This document shows, piece by piece, positions 11,678 to 23,959 of a stretch of DNA of 64,000 nucleotides. Position 1 is the first letter of the stretch. The number at the start of each line of letters is the position of its first letter. The stretch covers positions 434,001 to 498,000 of the forward strand of contig NW_026870967.1 of assembly GCF_033118175.1 (NCBI RefSeq), given 5' to 3'. This stretch comes from Dama dama (taxonomy: Eukaryota; Chordata; Mammalia; Artiodactyla; Cervidae). Both the position numbers and the translations under genes were made by a program. The notes under the pieces were generated by a model. That model saw only the letters and a program-made list of their open reading frames with translations, made no database searches and had not been told where the DNA came from.

Positions 11678-13041
11678 GGAAGACCTCCCCGGCTGCCTCC
11701 AAAGGCCGGTTTGCAAGCACTCCCGCCCACTGTTCCCACCAAGCACGCAAAATGCTCCCAAGCCCGGGAGAAAAGCGCTTCGGGGTGGTGCTCTCTCCGG
11801 GCCCTTGCCCCTGAGCCTGGGGGCCAGGCATGGGGTCCACACTCCCAGGCCAAGGCAGAACCACATGCACACGTCTGTTCCTGACCCCTGCACCGGCAGA
11901 GAGCTCGGGGGAGCCAGAATCTGCCAGGCAGCTGCTGGGCTGGCGGCCTGTGTGGGAAGGGGCAGAGCCGACCTAGGGGCAAGTTGGGCCTCTTGCTCTC
12001 CCTGCTGCCCTGAGGCTGCTGGGCCAAAGAGGTCTTGGGCATCCTGCCCCTTTCTGGTCCCTTCCCTCTGACGAGGCCCTCTGAGCTCCAGCACCTTGCA
12101 GTGTGGAGACAGCCCCTGCCAGCAACCACCTCTCCAAGGAGGCCTCAACCGAGGCCTAGGCCTAGGGGAAAGGCACCAGCGGGGATGAGCCTGGGGAGGC
12201 GCCCGGCCATGTCTGGACCCAGTCCCCCCAACCTACCCCTTGGTGGGGCAGTACCCCCGGAGGCCAGGAAGGTCTGGGCAAGGCTGCCAGGGGCAGGGAC
12301 ACTGCTGGGTCCTGCCCCTGGCCTGTGGTGCGTCTGAGCACAACCGGCACTCTCCCGCTGGAAGACCTCCCCGTCTGCCTCCAAAGGACGTTTGCAAGCA
12401 CTCCCACCCGCTGTTCCCACCAGGCACGGACAATGCTCCCAAGCCCGGGAGAAAAGCGCTTCAGGCTGGTGCTCTCTCCGGGCCCTTGCCCCTGAGCCTG
12501 GGGGCCAGGCAGGGGGAACACACTCCCAGGCCAAGGCAGAACGACATGCACACGTCTGTTCCTGCCCCCTACACCGGCAGAGAGCTCGGGGGAGCCAGAG
12601 ACTGCCAGGCTGCTGCTGGGCTGGCTGCCTGTGTGGGACGGGGCAGAGCCGACCTAGGGGCAAGTTGGGCCTCTTGCTCTCCCTGCTGCCCTGAGGCTCC
12701 TGGGTCAAAGAAGTCTTGGGCATCCAGCCCTTTGCTGGTTCCTTCCCTCTGACGAGGCCCTCTGAGCTCCAGCACCTTGCAGTATGGAGACAGCCCCTGC
12801 CAGCAACCTCCTCTCCAAAGAGGCCTAAACCGAGGCCTACGCCCAGGGGAAAGGCACCAGCGGGGATGATTCTGGGGAGGCGCACGGACATGTCTGGACC
12901 CAGTCCCCGCAGCCTGCCCCTTGGTGGGGCAGTACCCCCGGAGGCCAGGAAGGTCTGGGCAAGGCTGGCCAGGGGCATGGGCCCTGCTGAGTCCTGACCC
13001 TGGCCTGTGGGGCCTCTGAGCACAACCGGCCCTCTCCCACT

Positions 13042-13724
13042 GGAAGACCTCCCCGGCTGCCTCCAAAGTCCTGTTTGCAAACACTCCCGCCCGCTGTTCA
13101 CGCCAGGCTCGCACAATGCTCCCAAGCCCGAGAGAAAAGCGCTTTGGAGTGATGCTCTCTGCGGGCCCTTGCCCCTGAGCCTGGGGGCAAGGCAGGGGGA
13201 ACACACTCCCAGGCCAAGGCAGAACCACATGCCCACGTCTGTTCCTGTCCCCTGCACCGGCAGAGAGCTTGGGGGAGCCAGAGTCTGTCAGGCAGCTGCT
13301 GGGTTGGCCGCCTGTGTGGGAAGGGGCAGAGCCGCCCTAGGGGCAAGTTGGGCCTCTTGCTCTCCCTGCTGCCCTGAGGCTGCTGGGCCAAAGAGGTCTT
13401 GGGCATCCAGCCCCTTACTGGTCCCTTCCCTCTGACGAGGCCCTCTGAGCTCCAGCACCTTGCAGTGTGGAGACAGCCCCTGCCAGCAACCTCCTCTCCA
13501 AGGAGGCCTCAACAGAGGCCTAGGCCCAGGGGAAAGGCACCAGCGGGGATGAGCCAGGGGAGGCGCCCGAGCATGTCTGGACCCAGTCCCCGCAGCCTGC
13601 CCCTTGGTGGGGCAGTACACCCGGAGGCCAGGAAGGTCTGGGCAAGGCTGGCCAGGGGCAGGGGACCTGCTGGGTCCTGCCCCTGGCCTGTGGGGCCTCT
13701 GAGCACATCCGAACCTCTCCCACT
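13042..13724. repeat. Hybrid monomer M5/M6
   Basis: It starts as M5 (AAAGTCCTGTTTGC, GAGTGATGCTCTCTGCGGG) and keeps the M5 L-module marker GTACACCCGG at about 13617. It then shows the M6 tail GGGGACCTGC at about 13663 and GAGCACATCCG, and is followed by an M7 S module. The exchange between roughly 13620 and 13665 removes exactly one monomer. Confidence 0.8.
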
Positions 13725-14406
13725 GGAAGACCTCCCCGGCTGCCTCCAAAGGCCGGTTTGCCAACACTCACGCCCACTGTTCCCACCAGGCGCTCACAAT
13801 GCTCCCAAGCCCGGGAGAAAAGCGCTTCGGGGTGCTGCTCTCACCGGGCCCTTGCCCCTGAGCCTGGGGGCAATGCAGGGGGAACACACTCCCAGGCCAA
13901 GGCAGAACCACATGCACACGTCTGTTCCTGCCCCCTGCACCGGCAGAGAGCTCAGGGGAGCCAGAGTCTGTCAGGCAGCTGCTGGGCTGGCCGCCTGTGT
14001 GGGAAGGGGCAGAGCCGACCTAGGGGCAAGTTGGGCCTCTTGCTCTCCCTGCTGCCCTGAGGCTGCTGGGCCAAAGAGGTCTTGGGCATCCAGCCCCTTG
14101 CTGGTCCCTTCCCTCTGACGAGGCCCTCTGAGCTCCAGCACCTTGCAGTGTGGAGACAGCCCCTGCCAGCAACCTCCTCTCCAAGGAGGCCTCAACCGAG
14201 GCCTAGGCCTAGGGGAAAGGCACCAGCGGGGATGAGCCTGGGGAGGCGCCCGGCCATGTCTGGACCCAGTCCCCCCAACCTGCCCCTTGGTGGGGCAGTA
14301 CCCCCGGAGGCCAGGAAGGTCTGGGCAAGGCTGCCAGGGGCAGGGACACTGCTGGGTCCTGCCCCTGGCCTGTGGTGCGTCTGAGCACAACCGGCACTCT
14401 CCCGCT
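13725..14406. repeat. Hybrid monomer M7/M9
   Basis: The S module is M7 (GCCAACACTCACGCCC), as is the early L (CAATGCAGGGGGAAC). The tail carries GGCCTAGGCCTAGGGG and CAGTCCCCCCAACC, which are shared by M3 and M9. The next unit is M10, so in the 12-mer order the tail fits M9. The exchange falls between about 13950 and 14210, because the M7 marker TTGTAGTGTGGAGAGAG is already replaced by 14142. M8 is lost. Confidence 0.7.
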
Positions 14407-16454
14407 GGAAGCCCTCCCCGTCTGCCTCCAAAGGACGTTTGCAAGCACTCCCACCCGCTGTTCCCACCAGGCACGCACAATGCTCCCAAGCCCGGTAGAA
14501 AAGCGCTTCGGGCTGGTGCTCTCTCCGGGCCCTTGCCCCTGAGCCTGGGGGCCAGGCAGGGGGAACACACTCCCAGGCCAAGGCAGAACGACATGCACAC
14601 GTCTGTTCCTGCCCCCTACACCGGCAGAGAGCTCGGGGGAGCCAGAGACTGCCAGGCTGCTGCTGGGCTGGCTGCCTGTGTGGGAAGGGGCAGAGCCGAC
14701 CTAGGGGCAAGTTGGGCCTCTTGCTCTCCCTGCTGCCCTGAGGCTCCTGGGTCAAAGAAGTCTTGGGCATCCAGCACTTTGCTGGTTCCTTCCCTCTGAC
14801 GAGGCCCTCTGAGCTCCAGCACCTTGCAGTGTGGAGACACCCCTGCCAGCAACCTCCTCTCCAAAGAGGCCTAAACCGAGGCCTACGCCCAGGGGAAAGG
14901 CACCAGCGGGGATGATCCTGGGGAGGCGCACGGACATGTCTGGACCCAGTCCCCGCAGCCTGCCCCTTGGTGGGGCAGTACCCCCGGAGGCCAGGAAGGT
15001 CTGGGCAAGGCTGGCCAGGGGCATGGGCCCTGCTGAGTCCTGACCCTGGCCTGTGGGGCCTCTGAGCACAACCGGCCCTCTCCCACTGGAAGACCTCCCC
15101 GGCTGCCTCCAAAGTCCTGTTTGCAAACACTCCCGCCCGCTGTTCACGCCAGGCTCGCACAATGCTCCCAAGCCCGGGAGAAAAGCGCTTTGGAGTGATG
15201 CTCTCTGCGGGCCCTTTTCCCCTGAGCCTGGGGGCAAGGCAGGGGGAACACACTCCCAGGCCAAGGCAGAACCACATGCCCACGTCTGTTCCTGTCCCCT
15301 GCACCGGCAGAGAGCTTGGGGGAGCCAGAGTCTGTCAGGCAGCTGCTGGGTTGGCCGCCTGTGTGGGAAGGGGCAGAGCCGCCCTAGGGGCAAGTTGGGC
15401 CTCTTGCTCTCCCTGCTGCCCTGAGGCTGCTGGGCCAAAGAGGTCTTGGGCATCCAGCCCCTTACTGGTCCCTTCCCTCTGACGAGGCCCTCTGAGCTCC
15501 AGCACCTTGCAGTGTGGAGACAGCCCCTGCCAGCAACCTCCTCTCCAAGGAGGCCTCAACCGAGGCCTAGGCCCAGGGGAAAGGCACCAGCGGGGATGCG
15601 CCAGGGGAGGCGCCCGAGCATGTCTGGACCCAGTCCCCGCAGCCTGCCCCTTGGTGGGGCAGTACACCCGGAGGCCAGGAAGGTCTGGGCAAGGCTGGCC
15701 AGGGGCAGGGGCCCTGCTGGGTCCTGCCCCTGGCCTGTGGGGCCTCTGAGCACAACCGGCCCTCTCCCACTGGAAGACCTCCCCGGCTGCCTCCAAAGGC
15801 CGCTTTGCAAGCGCTCCCGCCCACTGTTCCCAGCAGGCGCGCACAATGCTCCCATGCCCGGGAGAAAAGCACTTCGGGGTGGTGCTCCCACCGGGCCCTG
15901 GGCCCTGAGCCTGGGGGCAATGCAGGGGGAACACACTCCCAGGCCAAGGCAGAACCACATGCACACGTCTGTTCCTGCCCCTTGCACTGGCAGAGAGCTC
16001 AGGGGAGCCAGAGTCTGTCAGGCAGCTGCTGGGCTGGCCGCCTGTGTGGGAAGGGGCAGAGCCGACCTAGGGGCAAGTTGGGCCTCTTGCTCTCCCTGCT
16101 GACCTGAGGCTGCTGGGCCAAAGAGGTCTTGGGCATCCAGCCCCTTGCTGGTCCCTTCCCTCTGACGAGGCCCTCTGAGCTCCAGCACCTTGCAGTGTGG
16201 AGACAGCCCCTGCCAGCAACCTCCTCTCCAAGGAGGCCTCAACCGAGGCCTAGGCCCAGGGGAAAGGCACCAGCGGGGATGAGACTGGGGAGGCGCCCGG
16301 GCATGTCTGGACCCAGTCCCCGCAGCCTGCCCCTTGGTGGGGCAGTACCCCCGGAGGCCAGGAAGGTCTGGGCAAGGCTGGCCAGGGGCTGGGGCCCTGC
16401 TGGTTCCTGCCCCTGGACTCTGGGGCCTCTGAGCACAACCGACCCTCTCCCACT

Positions 16455-19400
16455 GGAAGACCTCCCCGGCTGCCTCCAAAGGCCGGTTTGCAACACTCCC
16501 GCCCGCTGTTCCCGCCAGGCACGCACAATGCTCCCAAGCCCGGGAGAAAAGCACTTCGGGGTGTTGCTCTCTCCGGGCCCTTGCCCCTGAGCCTGGGGGC
16601 CAGGCAGTGGGTCCACACTCCGAGACCAAGGCAGAACCACATGCACACGTCTGTTCCTGACCCCTGCACCGGCAGAGAGCTCGGGGGAGCCAGAGTCTGT
16701 CAGGCAGCTGCTGGGCTGGCCGCCTGTGTGGGAAGGGGCAGAGCCGACCTAGGGGCAAGTTGGGCCTCTTGCTCTCCCTGCTGCCCTGAGGCTGCTGGGC
16801 CAAAGAGGTCTTGGGCATCCAGCCCCTTGCTGGTCCCTTCCCGCTGACGAGGCCCTCTGAGCTCCAGCACCTTGCAGTGTGGAGACAGCCCCTGCCAGCA
16901 ACCTCCTCTCCAAGGAGGCCTCAACCGAGGCCTAGGCCCAGGGGAAAGGCACCAGCGGGGATGAGCCAGGGGAGGCGCCCGAGCATGTCTGGACCCAGTC
17001 CCCGCAGCCTGCCCCTTGGTGGGGCAGTACCCCCGGAGGCCAGGAAGGTCTGGGCAAGGCTGGCCAGGGGCACGGGCCCTGCTGCGTCCTGACCCTAGCC
17101 TGTGGGGCCTCTGAGCACAACCGGCCCTCTCCCACTGGAAGACCTCCCCGTCTGCCTCCAAAGGCCGGTTTGCAAGCGCTCCCTCCCACTGTTCCCAGCA
17201 GGCGTGCACAATGCTCCCAAGCCCGGGAGAAAAGCGCTTCAGGATGGTGCTCTCTCCGGGCCCTTGCCCCTGAGCCTGGGGGCAAGGCAGGGTGTCCACA
17301 CTCCCAGGCCAAGGCAGAACCACATGCACACGTCTATTCCTGCCCCCTGCACCGGCAGAGAGCTCACGGGAGCCAGAGTCTGTCAGGCAGCTGCTGGGCT
17401 GGCCGCCTGTGTGGGAAGGGGCAGAGCCGACCTAGGGGCAAGTTGGGCCTCTTGCTCTCCCTGCTGCCCTGAGGCTGCTGGGCCAAAGAGGTCTTGGGCA
17501 TCCAGCCCCTTTCTGGTCCCTTCCCTCTGACGAGGCCCTCTGAGCTCCAGCACCTTGCAGTGTGGAGACAGCCCCTGCCAGCAACCTCCTCTCCAAGGAG
17601 GCCTCAACCGAGGCCTAGGCCTAGGGGAAAGGCACCAGCGGGGATGAGCCTGGGGAGGCGCCCGGCCATGTCTGGACCCAGTCCCCCCAACCTGCCCCTT
17701 GGTGGGGCAGTACCCCCGGAGGCCAGGAAGGTCTGGGCAAGGCTGCCAGGGGCAGGGACACTGCTGGGTACTGCCCCTGGCCTGTGGTGCGTCTGAGCAC
17801 AACCGGCACTCTCCCGCTGGAAGCCCTCCCCGTCTGCCTCCAAAGGACGTTTGCAAGCACTCCCACCCACTGTTCCCACCAGGCACGCACAATGCTCCCA
17901 AGCCCGGGAGAAAAGCGCTTCGGGCTGGTGCTCTCTCCGGGCCCTTGCCCCTGAGCCTGGGGGCCAGGCAGGGGGAACACACTCCCAGGCCAAGGCAGAA
18001 CGACATGCACACGTCTGTTCCTGCCCCCTACACCGGCAGAGAGCTCGGGGGAGCCAGAGACTGCCAGGCTGCTGCTGGGCTGGCTGCCTGTGTGGGAAGG
18101 GGCAGAGCCGACCTAGGGGCAAGTTGGGCCTCTTGCTCTCCCTGCTGCCCTGAGGCTCCTGGGTCAAAGAAGTCTTGGGCATCCAGCCCTTTGCTGGTTC
18201 CTTCCCTCTGACGAGGCCCTCTGAGCTCCAGCACCTTGCAGTGTGGAGACACCCCTGCCAGCAACCTCCTCTCCAAAGAGGCCTAAACCGAGGCCTACGC
18301 CCAGGGGAAAGGCACCAGCGGGGATGATCCTGGGGAGGCGCACGGACATGTCTGGACCCAGTCCCCGCAGCCTGCCCCTTGGTGGGGCAGTACCCCCGGA
18401 GGCCAGGAAGGTCTGGGCAAGGCTGGCCAGGGGCATGGGCCCTGCTGAGTCCTGACCCTGGCCTGTGGGGCCTCTGAGCACAACCGGCCCTCTCCCACTG
18501 GAAGACCTCCCCGGCTGCCTCCAAAGTCCTGTTTGCAAACACTCCCGCCCGCTGTTCACGCCAGGCTCGCACAATGCTCCCAAGCCCGGGAGAAAAGCGC
18601 TTTGGAGTGATGCTCTCTGCGGGCCCTTTTCCCCTGAGCCTGGGGGCAAGGCAGGGGGAACACACTCCCAGGCCAAGGCAGAACCACATGCCCACGTCTG
18701 TTCCTGTCCCCTGCACCGGCAGAGAGCTTGGGGGAGCCAGAGTCTGTCAGGCAGCTGCTGGGTTGGCCGCCTGTGTGGGAAGGGGCAGAGCCGCCCTAGG
18801 GTCAAGTTGGGCCTCTTGCTCTCCCTGCTGCCCTGAGGCTGCTGGGCCAAAGAGGTCTTGGGCATCCAGCCCCTTACTGGTCCCTTCCCTCTGACGAGGC
18901 CCTCTGAGCTCCAGCACCTTGCAGTGTGGAGACAGCCCCTGCCAGCAACCTCCTCTCCAAGGAGGCCTCAACCGAGGCCTAGGCCCAGGGGAAAGGCACC
19001 AGCGGGGATGAGCCAGGGGAGGCGCCCGAGCATGTCTGGACCCAGTCCCCGCAGCCTGCCCCTTGGTGGGGCAGTACACCCGGAGGCCAGGAAGGTCTGG
19101 GCAAGGCTGGCCAGGGGCAGGGGCCCTGCTGGGTCCTGCCCCTGGCCTGTGGGGCCTCTGAGCACAACCGGCCCTCTCCCACTGGAAGACCTCCCCGGCT
19201 GCCTCCAAAGGCCGCTTTGCAAGCGCTCCCGCCCACTGTTCCCAGCAGGCGCGCACAATGCTCCCAAGCCCGGGAGAAAAGCACTTCGGGGTGGTGCTCC
19301 CACCGGGCCCTGGCCCCTGAGCCTGGGGGCAATGCAGGGGGAACACACTCCCAGGCCAAGGCAGAACCACATGCACACGTCTGTTCCTGCCCCTTGCACT

Positions 19401-19866
19401 GGCAGAGAGCTCAGGGGAGCCAGAGTCTGTCAGGCAGCTGCTGGGCTGGCCGCCTGTGTGGGAAGGGGCAGAGCCGACCTAGGGGCAAGTTGGGCCTCTT
19501 GCTCTCCCTGCTGCCCTGAGGCTGCTGGGCCAAAGAGGTCTTGGGCATCCAGCCCCTTGCTGGTCCCTTCCCTCTGACGAGGCCCTCTGAGCTCCAGCAC
19601 CTTGCAGTGTGGAGACAGCCCCTGCCAGCAACCTCCTCTCCAAGGTGGCCTCAACCGAGGTCTAGGCCCAGGGGAAAGGCACCAGCGGGGATGAGACTGG
19701 GGAGGCGCCCGGGCATGTCTGGACCCAGTCCCCGCAGCCTGCCCCTTGGTGGGGCAGTACCCCCGGAGGCCAGGAAGGTCTGGGCAAGGCTGGCCAGGGG
19801 CTGGGGCCCTGCTGGGTCCTGCCCCTGGACCCTGGGGCCTCTGAGCACAACCGACCCTCTCCCACT
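16455..19866. repeat. Higher-order repeat block, 5-mer (3412 bp)
   Basis: Monomers start at 16455, 17137, 17819, 18500 and 19184 and are of types M1, M2/M9, M10, M11 and M12. Compared with the 12-mer, M3 to M8 are missing and the junction is inside the M2/M9 hybrid. From about 17300 onward the block is near-identical to 26850 onward, at an offset of 9550. Confidence 0.87.
17137..17818. repeat. Hybrid monomer M2/M9
   Basis: The S module and the first L bases are M2 (GGCGTGCACAATG, AAGGCAGGGTGTCC). By about 17301 the sequence reads CTCCCAGGCC instead of the M2 form CTGCCAGG. It then has the M9 markers CGTCTATTCC at about 17329 and GAGCTCACGGG. It leads into M10, as M9 does elsewhere. The exchange falls within a few bases of 17297-17302 and removes seven monomers' worth of the 12-mer. 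Confidence 0.82.
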
Positions 19867-22800
19867 GGAAGACCTCCCCGGCTGCCTCCAAAGGCCGGTT
19901 TGCAACACTCCCGCCCGCTGTTCCCGCCAGGCACGCACAATGCTCCCAAGCCCGGGAGAAAAGCACTTCGGGGTGTTGCTCTCTCCGGGCCCTTGCCCCT
20001 GAGCCTGGGGGCCAGGCAGTGGGTCCACACTCCGAGACCAAGGCAGAACCACATGCACACGTCTGTTCCTGACCCCTGCACCGGCAGAGAGCTCGGGGGA
20101 GCCAGAGTCTGTCAGGCAGCTGCTGGGCTGGCCGCCTGTGTGGGAAGGGGCAGAGCCGACCTAGGGGCAAGTTGGGCCTCTTGCTCTCCCTGCTGCCCTG
20201 AGGCTGCTGGGCCAAAGAGGTCTTGGGCATCCAGCCCCTTGCTGGTCCCTTCCCGCTGACGAGGCCCTCTGAGCTCCAGCACCTTGCAGTGTGGAGACAG
20301 CCCCTGCCAGCAACCTCCTCTCCAAGGAGGCCTCAACCGAGGCCTAGGCCCAGGGGAAAGGCACCAGCGGGGATGAGCCAGGGGAGGCGCCCGAGCATGT
20401 CTGGACCCAGTCCCCGCAGCCTGCCCCTTGGTGGGGCAGTACCCCCGGAGGCCAGGAAGGTCTGGGCAAGGCTGGCCAGGGGCACGGGCCCTGCTGCGTC
20501 CTGACCCTAGCCTGTGGGGCCTCTGAGCACAACCGGCCCTCTCCCACTGGAAGACCTCCCCGTCTGCCTCCAAAGGCCAGTTTGCAAGCGCTCCCTCCCA
20601 CTGTTCCCAGCAGGCGTGCACAATGCTCCCAAGCCCGGGAGAAAAGCGCTTCAGGGTGGTGCTCTCTCCGGGCCCTTGCCCCTGAGCCTGGGGGCAAGGC
20701 AGGGTGTCCACACTGCCAGGCCAAGGCAGAACCACATGCACACGTCTGATCTGCCCCCTGCACCGACAGAGAGCTCGACAGAGCCAGAGTCTGTCAGGCA
20801 GCTGCTGGGCTGGCCGCCTGTGTGGGAAGGGGCAGAGCCGACCTAGGGGCAAGTTGGGCCTCTTGCTCTCCCTGCTGCCCTGAGGCTGCTGGGTAAAAGA
20901 GGTCTTGGGCATCCAGCCCCTTGCTGGTCCCTTCCCTCTGACGAGGCCCTCTGAGCTCCAGCACCTTGCAGTGTGGAGACAGCCCCTGCCAGCAACCTCC
21001 TCTGCAACGAGGCCTCAACCGAGGCCTAGGCCCAGGGGAAAGGCACCAGCGGGGATGAGCCTGGGGAGGCGCCCGGGCATGTCTGGACCCAGTCCCCGCA
21101 GCCTGCCCCTTGGTGGGGCTGTACCCCCGGAGGCAGGAAGGTCTGGGCAAGGCTGGCCAGGGGCAGGGTCCCTGCTGGGTCCTTCCCCTGGCCTGTGGGG
21201 CCTCTGAGCACAACCGGCCCTCTCCCACTGGAAGACCTCCCCGGCTGCCTCCAAAGGCCGGTTTGCAAGCACTCCCGCCCACTGTTCCCACCAAGCACGC
21301 AAAATGCTCCCAAGCCCGGGAGAAAAGCGCTTCGGGGTGGTGCTCTCTCCGGGCCCTTGCCCCTGAGCCTGGGGGCCAGGCATGGGGTCCACACTCCCAG
21401 GCCAAGGCAGAACCACATGCACACGTCTGTTCCTGACCCCTGCACCGGCAGAGAGCTCGGGGGAGCCAGAATCTGCCAGGCAGCTGCTGGGCTGGCGGCC
21501 TGTGTGGGAAGGGGCAGAGCCGAACTAGGGGCAAGTTGGGCCTCTTGCTCTCCCTGCTGCCCTGAGGCTGCTGGGCCAAAGAGGTCTTGGGCATCCAGCC
21601 CCTTTCTGGTCCGTTCCCTCTGACGAGGCCCTCTGAGCTCCAGCACCTTGCAGTGTGGAGACAGCCCCTGCCAGCAACCTCCTCTCCAAGGAGGCCTCAA
21701 CCGAGGCCTAGGCCTAGGGGAAAGGCACCAGCGGGGATGAGCCTGGGGAGGCGCCCGGCCATGTCTGGACCCAGTCCCCCCAACCTGCCCCTTGGTGGGG
21801 CAGTACCCCCGGAGGCCAGGAAGGTCTGGGCAAGGCTGCCAGGGGCAGGGACACTGCTGGGTACTGCCCCTGCCCTGTGGTGCGTCTGAGCACAACCGGC
21901 ACTCTCCCGCTGGAAGACCTCCCCGTCTGCCTCCAAAGGACGTTTGCAAGCACTCCCATCCGCTGTTCCCACCAGGCACGCACAATGCTCCCAAGCCCGG
22001 GAGAAAAGCGCTTCAGGCTGGTGCTCTCTCCGGGCCCTTGCCCCTGAGCCTGGGGGCCAGGCAGGGGGAACACACTCCCAGGCCAAGGCAGAACGACATG
22101 CACACGTCTGTTCCTGCCCCCTACACCGGCAGAGAGCTCGGGGGAGCCAGAGACTGCCAGGCTGCTGCTGGGCTGGCTGCCTGTGTGGGACGGGGCAGAG
22201 CCGACCTAGGGGCAAGTTGGGCCTCTTGCTCTCCCTGCTGCCCTGAGGCTCCTGGGTCAAAGAAGTCTTGGGCATCCAGCCCTTTGCTGGTTCCTTCCCT
22301 CTGACGAGGCCCTCTGAGCTCCAGCACCTTGCAGTGTGGAGACACCCCTGCCAGCAACCTCCTCTCCAAAGAGGCCTAAACCGAGGCCTACGCCCAGGGG
22401 AAAGGCACCAGCGGGGATGATCCTGGGGAGGCGCACGGACATGTCTGGACCCAGTCCCCGCAGCCTGCCCCTTGGTGGGGCAGTACCCCCGGAGGCCAGG
22501 AAGGTCTGGGCAAGGCTGGCCAGGGGCATGGGCCCTGCTGAGTCCTGACCCTGGCCTGTGGGGCCTCTGAGCACAACCGGCCCTCTCCCACTGGAAGACC
22601 TCCCCGGCTGCCTCCAAAGTCCTGTTTGCAAACACTCCCGCCCGCTGTTCACGCCAGGCTCGCACAATGCTCCCAAGCCCGGGAGAAAAGCGCTTTGGAG
22701 TGATGCTCTCTGCGGGCCCTTTTCCCCTGAGCCTGGGGGCAAGGCAGGGGGAACACACTCCCAGGCCAAGGCAGAACCACATGCCCACGTCTGTTCCTGT

Positions 22801-23959
22801 CCCCTGCACCGGCAGAGAGCTTGGGGGAGCCAGAGTCTGTCAGGCAGCTGCTGGGTTGGCCGCCTGTGTGGGAAGGGGCAGAGCCGCCCTAGGGGCAAGT
22901 TGGGCCTCTTGCTCTCCCTGCTGCCCTGAGGCTGCTGGGCCAAAGAGGTCTTGGGCATCCAGCCCCTTACTGGTCCCTTCCCTCTGACGAGGCCCTCTGA
23001 GCTCCAGCACCTTGCAGTGTGGAGACAGCCCCTGCCAGCAACCTCCTCTCCAAGGAGGCCTCAACCGAGGCCTAGGCCCAGGGGAAAGGCACCAGCGGGG
23101 ATGCGCCAGGGGAGGCGCCCGAGCATGTCTGGACCCAGTCCCCGCAGCCTGCCCCTTGGTGGGGCAGTACACCCGGAGGCCAGGAAGGTCTGGGCAAGGC
23201 TGGCCAGGGGCAGGGGCCCTGCTGGGTCCTGCCCCTGGCCTGTGGGGCCTCTGAGCACAACCGGCCCTCTCCCACTGGAAGACCTCCCCGGCTGCCTCCA
23301 AAGGCCGCTTTGCAAGCGCTCCCGCCCACTGTTCCCAGCAGGCGCGCACAATGCTCCCATGCCCGGGAGAAAAGCACTTCGGGGTGGTGCTCCCACCGGG
23401 CCCTGGGCCCTGAGCCTGGGGGCAATGCAGGGGGAACACACTCCCAGGCCAAGGCAGAACCACATGCACACGTCTGTTCCTGCCCCTTGCACTGGCAGAG
23501 AGCTCAGGGGAGCCAGAGTCTGTCAGGCAGCTGCTGGGCTGGCCGCCTGTGTGGGAAGGGGCAGAGCCGACCTAGGGGCAAGTTGGGCCTCTTGCTCTCC
23601 CTGCTGACCTGAGGCTGCTGGGCCAAAGAGGTCTTGGGCATCCAGCCCCTTGCTGGTCCCTTCCCTCTGACGAGGCCCTCTGAGCTCCAGCACCTTGCAG
23701 TGTGGAGACAGCCCCTGCCAGCAACCTCCTCTCCAAGGAGGCCTCAACCGAGGCCTAGGCCCAGGGGAAAGGCACCAGCGGGGATGAGACTGGGGAGGCG
23801 CCCGGGCATGTCTGGACCCAGTCCCCGCAGCCTGCCCCTTGGTGGGGCAGTACCCCCGGAGGCCAGGAAGGTCTGGGCAAGGCTGGCCAGGGGCTGGGGC
23901 CCTGCTGGTTCCTGCCCCTGGACTCTGGGGCCTCTGAGCACAACCGACCCTCTCCCACT
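19867..23959. repeat. Higher-order repeat block, 6-mer (4093 bp)
   Basis: Monomers start at 19867, 20549, 21230, 21912, 22593 and 23277 and are of types M1, M2, M3, M4/M10, M11 and M12. Compared with the 12-mer, M5 to M9 are missing, with the junction in the M4/M10 hybrid. Its last part matches 14776-16604 at an offset of 7505, and that match continues into the next M1 S module. Confidence 0.87.
21912..22592. repeat. Hybrid monomer M4/M10
   Basis: The front is M4 (GAAGACCTCCCCGTCTG, CTTCAGGCTGG, GGGACGGGGC near 22188). The tail has the M10 one-base deletion marker GAGACACCCCTGCC near 22340, and M11 follows. The exchange lies between about 22190 and 22340. Confidence 0.78.

Larger units (their letters stand above)
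5540..16454. repeat. Compound higher-order block, 16 monomers
   Basis: Monomers start at 5540, 6222, 6903, 7585, 8267, 8950, 9633, 10316, 10998, 11678, 12360, 13042, 13725, 14407, 15088 and 15772. Types read M1-M8, an M9/M12/M2 mosaic, M3, M4, M5/M6, M7/M9, M10, M11, M12. The first seven and a half monomers repeat 82-5046 at an offset of 5458. The block reads as two 12-mers joined by a deletion (M10-M12 and M1 missing) with two single-monomer losses in the second. M8 here is the true type, with CATGCCCAAGTCTG, as at 34193. Confidence 0.85.
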
